Assembly (NCBI GenBank): GCA_945859605.1
Contig: OX243814.1
Coordinates: 34,896,952 to 34,960,951, forward strand
Length of the DNA: 64,000 nucleotides
Source of the DNA: Lumbricus rubellus
Taxonomy: Eukaryota; Annelida; Clitellata; Crassiclitellata; Lumbricidae
Direction: 5' to 3'
Shown here: in pieces, positions 13,840 through 24,246 of the stretch
Position numbering within the stretch: the first letter of the stretch is position 1
Layout: each line of letters starts with the position of its first letter
The notes under the pieces: model-generated
Told to the model about the DNA's origin: nothing
Database searches by the model: none
The model's input: the letters and a program-made list of their open reading frames with translations, nothing else
Translations under genes and position numbers: made by a program

Positions 13840-15240
13840 CGCTCGTGAATAAACTAGTGCCCATCGCGCTCGTGAATAAACTGATGCCCATCGCGCTCGT
13901 GAATAAACTGGCGCCCATCGCGCTCGTGAATAAACTGATACCCACCGCGCTCCTGAATAAACTGAGGCCCATCGCCCTCGTCGATAAACTAGTGCCCATC
14001 GCGCTCGTCAATAAACTAATGCCCATCGAGCTCGTGAATAAACTGATGCCCATCGCGCTCGTGAATAAACTGGCGCCCATCGCGCTCGTGAATAAACTGA
14101 TACCCACCGCGCTCCTGAATAAACTGAGGCCCATCGCCCTCGTCGATAAACTAGTGCCCATCGCGCTCGTGAATAAACCAGTGCCCATCGCGCTCGTGAA
14201 TAAACTGATGCCCATCGCGCTCTTCAATAAACTGGTGCCCTTCGCGCTCGTGAAAAAACTAGTGCCCATCGCGCTAGTGAATAAACTAGTGCCCTTTGCG
14301 CTCGTGAATAAACTAATGCCCATCGCGTTCGTGAATAAACTAGTGCCCTTCGCGCTCGTGAATAAACTGATGCCTTTCGCGCTCGTGAATAAATTGATGC
14401 CCATCGCGCTCGTGAATAAACTGAAGCCCATCGCGCTCGTCAATAAACTAGCGCCCATCGCGCTCGTGAATAAAATAGTGCCCATCGCGCTCGTCAATAA
14501 ACTGATGCGCATCGCGCTCGTGAATAAAATGATGCCCATCGCGCTCGTGAATAAACCAGTGCCCATCGCGCTCGTCAATAAACTAATGCCCATCGAGCTC
14601 GTGAATAAACTGATGCCCATCGCGCTCGTGAATAAACTGATGCCCACCGCGCTCGTGAATAAACTGAGGCCCATCGCCCTCATCAATAAACTTATGCCCT
14701 TCGCGCTCGTGAATAAACCAGTGCCCATCGCGCTCGTGAATAAACTGATGTCCATGGCGCTCGTGAATAAACTGATGCCCAACGCGCTCGTGAATAAACG
14801 AGTGCTCTTGGCGGTTTGTAATAAACTGATGCCCATCGCGCTCGTGAATAAACTGAGGCCCATCGCGCTCGTCAATAAGCTAATGACCTTCGCGCTCGTG
14901 AATAATCTAGTGCCCTTGGCGCTCGTGAATAAACAAGTGCCCTTCGCGCTCGTGAATAAACTGATGCCCATAGCACTCGTGAATAAACAAGTGCCCATCG
15001 CGCTCGTCAATAAACTAGTGCCCATCGCGCTCGTCAATAAACTAATGCCCATCGCGCTCGTGAATAAACTAGTGCCCATCGCGCTCGTGAATAAACTGAA
15101 GCCCTTCGCGCTCGTCAATAAACTAGCGCCCGTCGGGATCGTGAATAAACTAGTGCCCATCGCGCTCGTGAATAAACCAGTGCCGATCGCGCTCGTCAAT
15201 AAACTAATGCCCATCGCGCTCGTGAATAAACTGATGCCCA
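13840..15240. repeat. 1.4-kb duplication, copy 1
   Basis: The second copy lies at about 15,260-16,620. The offset is 1,431 bp at the GCGCCC unit (13911 and 15342), 1,404 bp at the AAAATAGTG unit (14472 and 15876), and 1,377 bp at the GTGCTCTTGG unit (14802 and 16179). That is 53, 52 and 51 units. Whole units were therefore gained or lost after duplication; one example is the extra unit with TGTCCATGG near 14,750. A six-unit (162-bp) local repeat also sits inside copy 1, with matching GCGCCC units at 13911 and 14073. Confidence 0.8.
14802..14828. repeat. Most divergent unit type (GTGCTCTTGGCGGT), first of ten copies
   Basis: This unit replaces the CATCGCGCTCGTG core with CTTGGCGGT plus a variable five bases. 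Copies start at 14802, 16179, 27850, 32471, 33605, 37301, 38435, 50559, 51693 and 63717. Spelling subtypes are TTTGT (first two), TCGGT (seven copies, of which 32471 and 37301 begin GTGCCC) and TCGTT (last). It keeps 27-bp length, so it is a useful landmark for aligning higher-order blocks. Confidence 0.9.
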
Positions 15241-15259
15241 TCGCGCTCGTGAATAAACC

Positions 15260-16620
15260 AGTGCCCATCGCGCTCGTGAATAAACTAGTGCCCATCGCGC
15301 TCGTGAATAAACTGATGCCCATCGCGCTCGTGAATAAACTGGCGCCCATCGCGCTCGTGAATAAACTGATACCCACCGCGCTCCTGAATAAACTGAGGCC
15401 CATCGCCCTCGTCGATAAACTAGTGCCCATCGCGCTCGTCAATAAACTAATGCCCATCGAGCTCGTGAATAAACTGATGCCCATCGCGCTCGTGAATAAA
15501 CTGATGCCCACCGCGCTCGTGAATAAACTGAGGCCCATCGCCCTCATCAATAAACTAATGCCCTTCGCGCTCGTGAATAAACCAGTGCCCATCGCGCTCG
15601 TGAATAAACTGATGCCCATCGCGCTCTTCAATAAACTGGTGCCCTTCGCGCTCGTGAATAAACTAGTGCCCATCGCCCTAGTGAATAAACTAGTGCCCTT
15701 TGCACTTGTGAATAAACTAATGCCCATCGCGTTCGTGAATAAACTAGTGCCCTTCGCGCTCGTGAATAAACTGATGCCTTTCGCGCTCGTGAATAAATTG
15801 ATGCCCATCGCGCTCGTAAATAAACTGAAACCCATCGCGCTCGTCAAAAAACTAGCGCCCATCGCGCTCGTGAATAAAATAGTGCCCATCGCGCTCGTCA
15901 ATAAACTGATGCGCATCGCGCTCGTGAATAAAATGATGCCCATCGCGCTCGTGAATAAACCAGTGCCCATCGCGCTCGTCAATAAACTAATGCCCATCGA
16001 GCTCGTGAATAAACTGATGCCCATCGCGCTCGTGAATAAACTGATGCCCACCGCGCTCGTGAATAAACTGAGGCCCATCGCCCTCATCAATAAACTAATG
16101 CCCTTCGCGCTCGTGAATAAACCAGTGCCCATCGCGCTCGTGAATAAACTGATGCCCAACGCGCTCGTGAATAAACGAGTGCTCTTGGCGGTTTGTAATA
16201 AACTGATGCCCATCGCGCTCGTGAATAAACTGAGGCCCATCGCGCTCGTCAATAAGCTAATGACCTTCGCGCTCGTGAATAATCTAGTGCCCTTGGCGCT
16301 CGTGAATAAACAAGTGCCCTTCGCGCTCGTGAATAAACTGATGCCCATAGCACTCGTGAATAAACCAGTGCCCATCGCGCTCGTCAATAAACTAGTGCCC
16401 ATCGCGCTCGTCAATAAACTAATGCCCATCGCGCTCGTGAATAAACTAGTGCCCATCGCGCTCGTGAATAAACTGAAGCCCTTCGCGCTCGTCAATAAAC
16501 TAGCGCCCGTCGGGATCGTGAATAAACTAGTGCCCATCGCGCTCGTGAATAAACTGATGCGCTTCGCGCTCGTGAATAAACTGATGCCCATCGCGCTCGT
16601 GAATAAACCAGTGCCCATCG
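15260..16620. repeat. 1.4-kb duplication, copy 2
   Basis: This copy carries the same marker order as copy 1: the GCGCCC unit at 15342, AAAATAGTG at 15876, GTGCTCTTGGCGGTTTGT at 16179 and CGTCGGGATC at 16508. The TTTGT spelling of the third marker is found only in these two copies (14802, 16179). The other copies in the window read TCGGT or TCGTT, which ties these two together as the closest relatives. Confidence 0.8.
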
Positions 16621-17410
16621 CGCTCGTCAAAAAACTAGTGCCCATCGCGCTCGTGAATAAACTGATGCCCATCGCGCTCGTGAATAAACTGATGCCCATC
16701 ACGCTCGTGAATAAACTGAGGCCCATCGCCCTCGTCGATAAACTAATGCCCTTCGCCCTCGTGCATGAACCATTGCCCATCGCGCTCGTGAATGAACTGA
16801 TGCCCATCGCGCTCTTCAATAAACTGGTGCCCATCGCGCTCGTGAATAAACAAGTGCTCTTTGCGCTCGTGAATAAACTAATGCCCATCGCGTTCATGAA
16901 CAAACTAGTGCCCTTCGCGATCGTGAATAAACTAGTGCCCTTCGCGCTCGTGAATAAACTGAAGCCTATCGCGCTCGTCGATAAACTAATGACTTTCGCG
17001 CTCGTGAATAAACTGATGCCCGTGGCGCTCGTGAATAAACCAATGCCCTTCGCGCTCGTGAATAAACTGATGCCCTTCGCGCTCGTGAATAAACTGATGC
17101 CTTTCGCGCTCGTGAATAATTTGATGCCCATCGCGCTCGTGAATAAACTGAAGCCCATCGCGCTCGTCAATAAACTAGCGCCCATCGCGCTCGTGAATAA
17201 ACTAGTGCCCATCGCGCTCGTCAAAACACCAGTGCCCATCGCGCTCGTGAATAAACTGATGCCCATCGCGCTCGTGAATAAACCAGTGCCGATCGCGCTC
17301 GTCAATAAACTAATGCCCATCGCGCTCGTCAATAAACCATTGCCCATCGCGCTCGTGAATAAACTGATGCCCATCGCGCTCGACAATAAACCAATGCCTT
17401 TCGCGCTCGT

Positions 17411-17418
17411 GAAGAAAA
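17411..17418. other. Single +1 unit-length change that shifts the repeat phase
   Basis: The unit reads GTGAAGAAAACCAGTG where related units read GTGAATAAACCAGTG, one base longer. It is the first phase break in the window: all 17.4 kb to the left keeps perfect 27-bp register. The unit just before it (CCAATGCCTTTC) also differs from the CTAGTGCCC unit found at the equivalent place in the other copies, so this may be an exchange junction and not a simple insertion. Confidence 0.9.
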
Positions 17419-17949
17419 CCAGTGCCCATCGCGCACGTGAATAAACTGATGCCCATCGCGCTCTTCAATAAACTAATGCCCGTCGCGCTCGTGAATAAAC
17501 TAGTGCCCATCGCGCTCGTGAATAAACCAATGCCTTTCGCGCTCGTGAATAAACTGATGCCCTTCGCGCTCGTGAATAAACTGATGCCCTTCGCGCTCGT
17601 AAATAAATTGAGGCCCATCGCCCTCGTCGATAAACTAATGCCCTTCGCGCTCGTGCATGAACCATTGCCCATCGCGCTCGTGAATGAACTGATGCCCATC
17701 GCGCTCTTCAATAAACTAGTGCCCATCGCGCTCGTGAATAAACTAGTGCCCATCGCGTTCATGAATAAACTAGTGCCCTTCGCGCTCGTGAATAAACTGA
17801 AGCCTATCGCGCTCGTCGATAAACTAATGACTTTCGCGCTCGTGAATAAACTGATGCCCGTGGCGCTCGTGAATAAACCAATGCCCTTCGCGCTCGTGAA
17901 TAAACTGATGCCCTTCGTGCTCGTGAATAAACTGATGCCCTTCGCGCTC

Positions 17950-19515
17950 GTGAATCAATTGATGCCCATCGCGCTCGTGAATAAACTGAAGCCCATCGCG
18001 CTCGTCAATAAACTAGCGCCCATCGCGCTTGTGAATAAACTAGTGCCCATCGCGCTCGTCAATAAACTAGTGCCCATCGCGCTCGTGAATAAACTGATGC
18101 CCAACGCGCTCGTGAATAAACTGATGCCCATCGCGCTCGTGGATAAACCAGTGCCGATCGCGCTCGTGAATAAACTAGTGCCCATCGCGCTCGTCAATAA
18201 ACTAATGCCCATCGCGCTCGTCAATAAACCATTGCCCATCGCGCTCGTGAATAAACTGATACCCATCGCGCTCGACAAAAAACTAGTGCCCTTCGCGCTC
18301 GTGAATAAACCAGTGCCCATCGCGCTCGTGAATAAACTGATGCCCATCGCGCTCTTCAATAAACTGGTGCCCTTCGCGCTCGTGAATAAACTAGTGCCCA
18401 TTGCGCTCGTGAATAAACCAATGCCCTTCGCGCTCGTGAATAAACTGATGCCCTTCGCGCTCGTGAATAAACTGATGCCCTTCGCGCTCGTGAATAAATT
18501 GAGACCCATTGCGCTCGTGAATAAACTGAAGCCCATCGCGCTCGTCAATAAACTAGCACCCGTCGGGCTCGTGAATAAACTAGTGCCCATCGCGCTCGTG
18601 AATAAACTGATGCGCATTGCGCACGTGAATAAACTGATGCCCATAGCACTCGTGAATAAACCAGTGCCCATCGCGCTCGTCAATAAACTAGTGCCCATCG
18701 CGCTCGTCAATAAACTAATGCCCATCGCGCTCGTGAATAAACTGATGCCCATCGCGCTCGTGAATAAACTGATGCCCATCGCGCTCTTCAATAAACTGGT
18801 GGCGTTCGCGCTCGTGAATAAATTAGTGCCCATCGCGCTCTTCAATAAACTGGTGCCCTTCGCGCTCGTGAATAAACTAGTGCCCATCGCGCTCGTGAAT
18901 AAACTCATGCCCTTCGCGCTCGTGAAGAAACTGATGCCCTTCGCGCTCGTGAATAAATTGATGCCCATCGCGCTCGTGAAAAAACTGAAGCCCATCGCGC
19001 TCGTCAATAAACTAGCGCCCGTCGGGCTCGTGAATAAACTAGTGCCCATCGCGCTCGTGAATAAACTGATGCGCATCGCGCTCGTGAATAAACTGATGCC
19101 CATAGCACTCGTGAATAAACCAGTGCCCATCGCGCTCGTCAATAAAGTAGTGCCCATCGCGCTCGTCAATAAACTAATGCCCTTCGCGATCGTGAATAAA
19201 CTGATGCCCATCGCGCTCGTGAATAAACTGATGCCCACAGCGCTCGTGAACAAACTGAGGCCCATCGCCCTCGTCAATAAACTAATGCCCTTCGCGCTCG
19301 TGAATAAACCAGTGCCCATCGCGCTCGTGAATAAACTGATGCCCATCGCGCTCTTCAATAAACTGGTGCCCTTGGCGCTCGTGAATAAATTAGTGCCTAT
19401 CGCGCTCGTGAATAAACTGATGCCCATCGCGCTCGTGAAAAAACTAGTGCCCATCGCGCTCGTGAATAAACTAGTGCCCTTCGCGCTCGTGAATAAACTG
19501 AAGCCTATCGCGCTC
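17950..19515. repeat. 1.57-1.70-kb duplication, copy 1
   Basis: The GTGAATCAATT unit at 17950 recurs at 19516, an offset of 1,566 bp (58 units). Further along, the GGCGTTCGCG marker is offset by 1,674 bp (18801 and 20475, 62 units) and CTTGGCGCTC by 1,701 bp (19371 and 21072, 63 units). Copy 1 therefore lacks about five whole units present in copy 2, mainly in the 18,770-18,900 zone. Both copies carry the CGACAAA unit, which has gained an in-frame stop only in copy 2. Confidence 0.8.
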
Positions 19516-21100
19516 GTGAATCAATTGATGCCCATCGCGCTCGTGAATAAACTGAAACCCATCGCGCTCGTCAATAAACTAGCGCCCATCGCGCTTGTGA
19601 ATAAACTAGTGCCCATCGCGCTCGTCAATAAACTAGTGCCCATCGCGCTCGTGAATAAACTGATGCCCAACGCGCTCGTGAATAAACTGATGCCCATCGC
19701 GCTCGTGGATAAACCAGTGCCGATCGCGCTCGTGAATAAACTAGTGCCCATCGCGCTCGTCAATAAACTAATGCCCATCGCGCTCGTCAATAAACCATTG
19801 CCCATCGCGCTCGTGAATAAACTGATACCCATCGCGCTCGACAAATAACTAGTGCCCTTCGCGCTCGTGAATAAACCAGTGCCCATCGCGCTCGTGAATA
19901 AACTGATGCCCATCGCGCTCTTCAATAAACTGGTGCCCTTCGCGATCTTGAATAAACTAGTGCCCATTGCGCTCGTGAATAAACCAATGCCCTTCGCGCT
20001 CGTGAATAAACTGATGCCCTTCGCGCTCGTGAATAAACTGATGCCCTTCGCGCTCGTGAATAAATTGAGACCCATTGCGCTCGTGAAAAAACTGAAGCCC
20101 ATCGCGCTCGTCAATAAACTAGCACCCGTCGGGCTCGTGAATAAACTAGTGCCCATCGCGCTCGTGAATAAACTGATGCGCATTGCGCACGTGAATAAAC
20201 TGATGCCCATAGCACTCGTGAATAAACCAGTGCCCATCGCGCTCGTCAATAAACTAGTGCCCATCGCGCTCGTCAATAAACTAATGCCCATCGCGCTCGT
20301 GAATAAACTGATGCCTATCGCGCTCGTGAATAAACTGATGCCCACCGCGCTCGTGAATAAACTGAGGCCCATCGCCCTCGTCAAAAAACTAATGCCCTTC
20401 GCGCTCGTGAATAAGCCAGTGCCCATCGCGCTCGTGAATAAACTGATGCCCATCGCGCTCTTCAATAAACTGGTGGCGTTCGCGCTCGTGAATAAATTAG
20501 TGCCCATCGCGCTCTTCAATAAACTGGTGCCCTTCGCGCTCGTGAATAAACTAGTGCCCATCGCGCTCGTGAATAAACCAATGCCCTTCGCGCTCGTGAA
20601 TAAACTCATGCCCTTCGCGCTCGTGAAGAAACTGATGCCCTTCGCGCTCGTGAATAAATTGATGCCCATCGCGCTTGTGAATAAACTGAAGCCCATCGCG
20701 CTCGTCAATAAACTAGCGCCCGTCGGGCTCGTGAATAAACTAGTGCCCATCGCGCTCGTGAATAAACTGATGCGCATCGCGCTCGTGAATAAACTGATGC
20801 CCATAGCACTCGTGAATAAACCAGTGCCCATCGCGCTCGTCAATAAAGTAGTGCCCATCGCGCTCGTCAATAAACTAATGCCCTTCGCGCTCGTGAATAA
20901 ACTGATGCCCATCGCGCTCGTGAATAAACTGATGCCCACCGCGCTCGTGAACAAACTGAGGCCCATCGCCCTCGTCAATAAACTAATGCCCTTCGCGCTC
21001 GTGAATAAACCAGTGCCCATCGCGCTCGTGAATAAACTGATGCCCATCGCGCTCTTCAATAAACTGGTGCCCTTGGCGCTCGTGAATAAATTAGTGCCTA
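19516..21100. repeat. 1.57-1.70-kb duplication, copy 2
   Basis: This is the longer copy of the pair starting at the GTGAATCAATT unit. It includes a TAA at 19846-19848 where sister units read AAA after GAC, a simple A-to-T change. The block runs into the 785-bp repeat zone at its right end, so the right boundary is approximate. Confidence 0.75.
19846..19848 (+). other. Point stop in the repeat frame (first of four)
   Basis: TAA replaces AAA after GAC. The other three are TAG at 26770-26772 (CTATAG for CTAATG), TAA at 44071-44073 (AATTAACC, at a duplication junction) and TAA at 61630-61632 (AATTAACTG). In each case the frame resumes at once in the same phase, so these are substitutions and not length changes. 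Confidence 0.95.
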
Positions 21101-22630
21101 TCGCGCTCGTGAATAAACTGATGCCCATCGCGCTTGTGAATAAACTAGTGCCCATCGCGCTCGTGAATAAACTAGTGCCCTTCGCGCTCGTGAATAAACT
21201 GAAGCCTATCGCGCTCGTCGATAAACTAATGCCCATCGCGCTCGTGAATAAACCAATGCCCTTCGCGCTCGTGAATAAACTAGTGCTATTCGCGCTCGTG
21301 AATAAATTGATGCTCATCATCGCGCTCGTGAATAAACTGAAGCCCATCGCGCTCGTCAAAAAACTAGCGCCCGTCGGATCGTGAATAAACTAGTGCCCAT
21401 CGCGCTCGTGAATAAACTGATGCGCATCGCGCTCGTGAATAAACTGATGCCCATCGCGCTCGTGAATAAACCAGTGCCCATCGCGCTCGTGAATAAACTA
21501 GTGCCCATCGCGCTCGTGAATAAACTGATGCCCATCGCGCTCGTGAATAAACTGGCGCCCATCGCGCTCGTGAATAAACTGATACCCACCGCGCTCCTGA
21601 ATAAACTGAGGCCCATCGCCCTCGTCGATAAACTAGTGCCCATCGCGCTCGTCAATAAACTAATGCCCATCGAGCTCGGGAATAAACTGATGCCTATCGC
21701 GCTCGTGAATAAACTGATGCCCACCGCGCTCGTGAATAAACTGAGGCCCATCGCCCTCATCAATAAACTAATGCCCTTCGCGCTCGTGAATAAACCAGTG
21801 CCCATCGCGCTCGTGAATAAACTGATGCCCATCGCGCTCTTCAATAAACTGGTGCCCTTGGCGCTCGTGAATAAATTAGTGCCTATCGCGCTCGTGAATA
21901 AACTGATGCCCATCGCGCTTGTGAATAAACTAGTGCCCATCGCGCTCGTGAATAAACTAGTGCCCTTCGCGCTCGTGAATAAACTGAAGCCTATCGCGCT
22001 CGTCGATAAACTAATGCCCATCGCGCTCGTGAATAAACCAATGCCCTTCGCGCTCGTGAATAAACTAGTGCTATTCGCGCTCGTGAATAAATTGATGCTC
22101 ATCATCGCGCTCGTGAATAAACTGAAGCCCATCGCGCTCGTCAAAAAACTAGCGCCCGTCGGATCGTGAATAAACTAGTGCCCATCGCGCTCGTGAATAA
22201 ACTGATGCGCATCGCGCTCGTGAATAAACTGATGCCCATCGCGCTCGTGAATAAACCAGTGCCCATCGCGCTCGTGAATAAACTAGTGCCCATCGCGCTC
22301 GTGAATAAACTGATGCCCATCGCGCTCGTGAATAAACTGGCGCCCATCGCGCTCGTGAATAAACTGATACCCACCGCGCTCCTGAATAAACTGAGGCCCA
22401 TCGCCCTCGTCGATAAACTAGTGCCCATCGCGCTCGTCAATAAACTAATGCCCATCGAGCTCGGGAATAAACTGATGCCTATCGCGCTCGTGAATAAACT
22501 GATGCCCACCGCGCTCGTGAATAAACTGAGGCCCATCGCCCTCATCAATAAACTAATGCCCTTCGCGCTCGTGAATAAACCAGTGCCCATCGCGCTCGTG
22601 AATAAACTGATGCCCATCGCGCTCTTCAAT
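21060..22630. repeat. 785-bp tandem duplication (two copies)
   Basis: Two adjacent copies have a period of 785 bp, which is 29 units plus 2 bp. The extra 2 bp come from the +3 and -1 units each copy carries. Matching sites are TGCTCATCATCG at 21311 and 22096, and CCGTCGGATC at 21371 and 22156. Both copies have the rare ATCGAGCTCGGG unit (near 21,670 and 22,455), shared only with a third copy near 24,536. The copies abut near 21,845, and similarity ends near 22,630. Confidence 0.85.
21311..21380. repeat. Linked +3/-1 indel haplotype, first of eight copies
   Basis: One unit gains three bases (TGCTCATCATCG, an extra ATC) and, starting 60 bp downstream, another loses one (CCGTCGGATC in place of CCGTCGGGATC). 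The pair always occurs together at identical spacing. The +3 sites are at 21311, 22096, 24177, 30416, 31822, 49802, 60366 and 62798. The -1 sites are at 21371, 22156, 24237, 30476, 31882, 49862, 60426 and 62858. Each pair moves the array by +2 bp and breaks the long + frame. The last two copies share a further change, CATCACG, downstream of the ATC insertion. Confidence 0.95.
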
Positions 22631-24246
22631 AAACTGGTGCCCTTCGCGCTCGTGAATAAAATAGTGCCCATCGCGCTAGTGAATAAACTAGTGCCCTTTG
22701 CGCTCGTGAATAAACTAATGCCCATCGCGTTCGTGAATAAACTAGTGCCCTTCGCGCTCGTGAATAAACTGATGCCTTTCGCGCTCGTGAATAAATTGAT
22801 GCCCATCGCGCTCGTGAATAAACTGAAGCCCATCGCGCTCGTCAATAAACTAGCGCCCATCGCGCTCGTGAATAAAATTGTGCCCATCGCGCTCGTCAAT
22901 AAACTGATGCGCATCGCGCTCGTGAATAAACTGATGCCCATCGCGTTCGTGAATAAACAAGTGCCCTTCGCGCTCGTGAATAAACTGATGCCCATCGCGT
23001 TCGTGAATAAACAAGTGCCCTTTGCGCTCGTGAATAAACTAATGCCCATCGCGTTCGTGAATAAACAAGTGCCCTTCGCGCTCGTGAATAAACTGATGCC
23101 CATAGCACTCGTGAATAAACCAGTGCCCATCGCGCTCGTCAATAAACTAGTGCCCATCGCGCTCGTCAATAAACTAATGCCCATCGCGCTCGTGAATAAA
23201 CTGATGCCCATCGCGCTCGTGAATAAACTGATGCCCACCGCGCTCGTGAATAAACTGAGGCCCATCGCCCTCGTCAATAAACTAATGCCCTTCGCGCTCG
23301 TGAATAAACCAGTGCCCATCGCGCTCGTGAATAAACTGATGCCCATCGCGCTCTTCAATAAACTGGTGCCCACCGCGATCGTGAATAAACTGAGGCCCAT
23401 CGCCCTCGTCAATAAACTATTGCCCTTCGCGCTCGTGAATAAACCAGTGCCCATCGCGCTCTTGAAAAAACTGCTGCCCATCGCGCTCGTGAATAAACTA
23501 GTGCCCATCGCGCTCGTGAATAAACTAGTGCTCTTCGCGATCGTGAATAAACTAGTGCCCTTCGCGCTCGTGAATAAGCTGAAGCCTATCGCGCTCGTCG
23601 ATGAACTATTGCCCTTTGCGCTCGTGAATAAACTGATGCCCATCGCGCTCGTGAATAAACTAGTGCCCATCGCGCTCGTGAATAAACTAGTGCCCATCGC
23701 GCTCGTGAAAAAACTGATGCCCATCGCGCTCGTGAAAAAACCAATGCCCTTCGCGCTCGTGAAAAAACTGATGCCCTTCGCGCTCGTGAATAAACTAGTG
23801 CCCTTCGCGCTCGTGAATAAATTGAGGCCCATCGCGCTCGTGAATAAACTGAAGCCCATCGCGCTCGTCAATAAACTAGAGCCCATCGCGCTCGTGAATA
23901 AACTGAGGCCTATCGCCCTCGTTGATAAACTAATGCCCTTCGCGCTCGTGCATGAACCAATGCCCATCGCGCTCGTGAATGAACTGATGCCCATCGCGCT
24001 CTTCAATAAACTGGTGCCCTTCGCGCTCGTGAATAAACTAGTGCCCATCGCGCTCGTGAATAAACTAGTGCCCTTTGCGCTCGTGAATAAACTAATGCCC
24101 ATCGCGTTCATGAATAAACTAGTGCCCATCGCGCTCTTGAATAATCTAGTGCCCATTGCGCTCGTGAATAAATTGATGCTCATCATCGCGCTCGTGAATA
24201 AACTGAAGCCCATCGCGCTCGTCAATAAACTAGCGCCCGTCGGATC
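22166..24246. repeat. 2,081-bp higher-order repeat, copy 1
   Basis: The next 2,081 bp (77 units plus 2 bp) are repeated almost unchanged. TGCTCATCATCG recurs at 22096 and 24177, and CCGTCGGATC at 22156 and 24237. Differences are few: copy 1 has ATCGCGTTCGTG near 22,725 where copy 2 has TCCGCGTTCGTT, and GTGCTCTTCGCG near 23,528 where copy 2 has GTGCCCTTCGCG. Near 24,120-24,170 copy 1 crosses into units with CTTGAATAATC that copy 2 lacks, which marks the exchange point. Confidence 0.88.
22931..23092. repeat. 54-bp dimer repeated three times (first occurrence)
   Basis: A two-unit block, one unit with GCGTTCGTG followed by one starting CAAGTGCCC, occurs three times in a row at 22931, 22985 and 23039. 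The third copy begins CTAATG and not CTGATG. It is the clearest short dimeric higher-order repeat in the window. Confidence 0.9.

Larger units (their letters stand above)
12068..17386 (-). other. 1,772-codon antisense repeat frame; not accepted as a gene
   Basis: This is the longest open frame on the - strand, reading a nine-residue repeat of the LFTSAMGIS type. It lies wholly opposite the 5,812-codon + frame. Similar - strand frames occur at 4994-9340 (1,448 codons), 52230-55994 (1,254) and 26979-30464 (1,161). A third - frame gives arginine-rich pieces of about 61-70 codons, such as 1210-1410, which end where GTC units create TGA. All follow from a stop-free 27-bp unit. Confidence 0.85.
6..17444 (+). 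other. 5,812-codon open frame created by the repeat; not accepted as a gene
   Basis: The frame opens at an ATG inside a unit and reads a nine-residue repeat, MPIALVNKL with variants, with no unique N- or C-terminal part. It ends only where the +1 change at 17411-17418 shifts phase. I see no promoter, intron structure, signal peptide followed by unique sequence, or known domain. Between units, changes mostly alter residues (M/V/K/R/A, I/F, L/P, N/D/K) and are not concentrated at third positions. The same DNA is open on the other strand for long stretches. A real repeat protein cannot be excluded without transcript data, but the evidence is against it. Confidence 0.85.

Noticed and set aside
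14802..14828. Insertion of foreign sequence at the GTGCTCTTGGCGGT units
   Set aside because: Unit length and both flanks are unchanged and part of the unit still matches the consensus, so a diverged unit is simpler than an insertion.
6..17444. Giant structural or surface repeat protein gene
   Set aside because: There is no unique terminal domain or gene signals, variation mainly alters residues, long frames are open on the opposite strand, and frameshifts and stops are spread freely by duplication in the rest of the array.
22896..23108. Small antisense frame over the 54-bp dimer run, possibly a separate gene
   Set aside because: It is a shadow frame through three dimers lacking the GTC variant, and its copy at 24977-25189 follows the 2,081-bp duplication.
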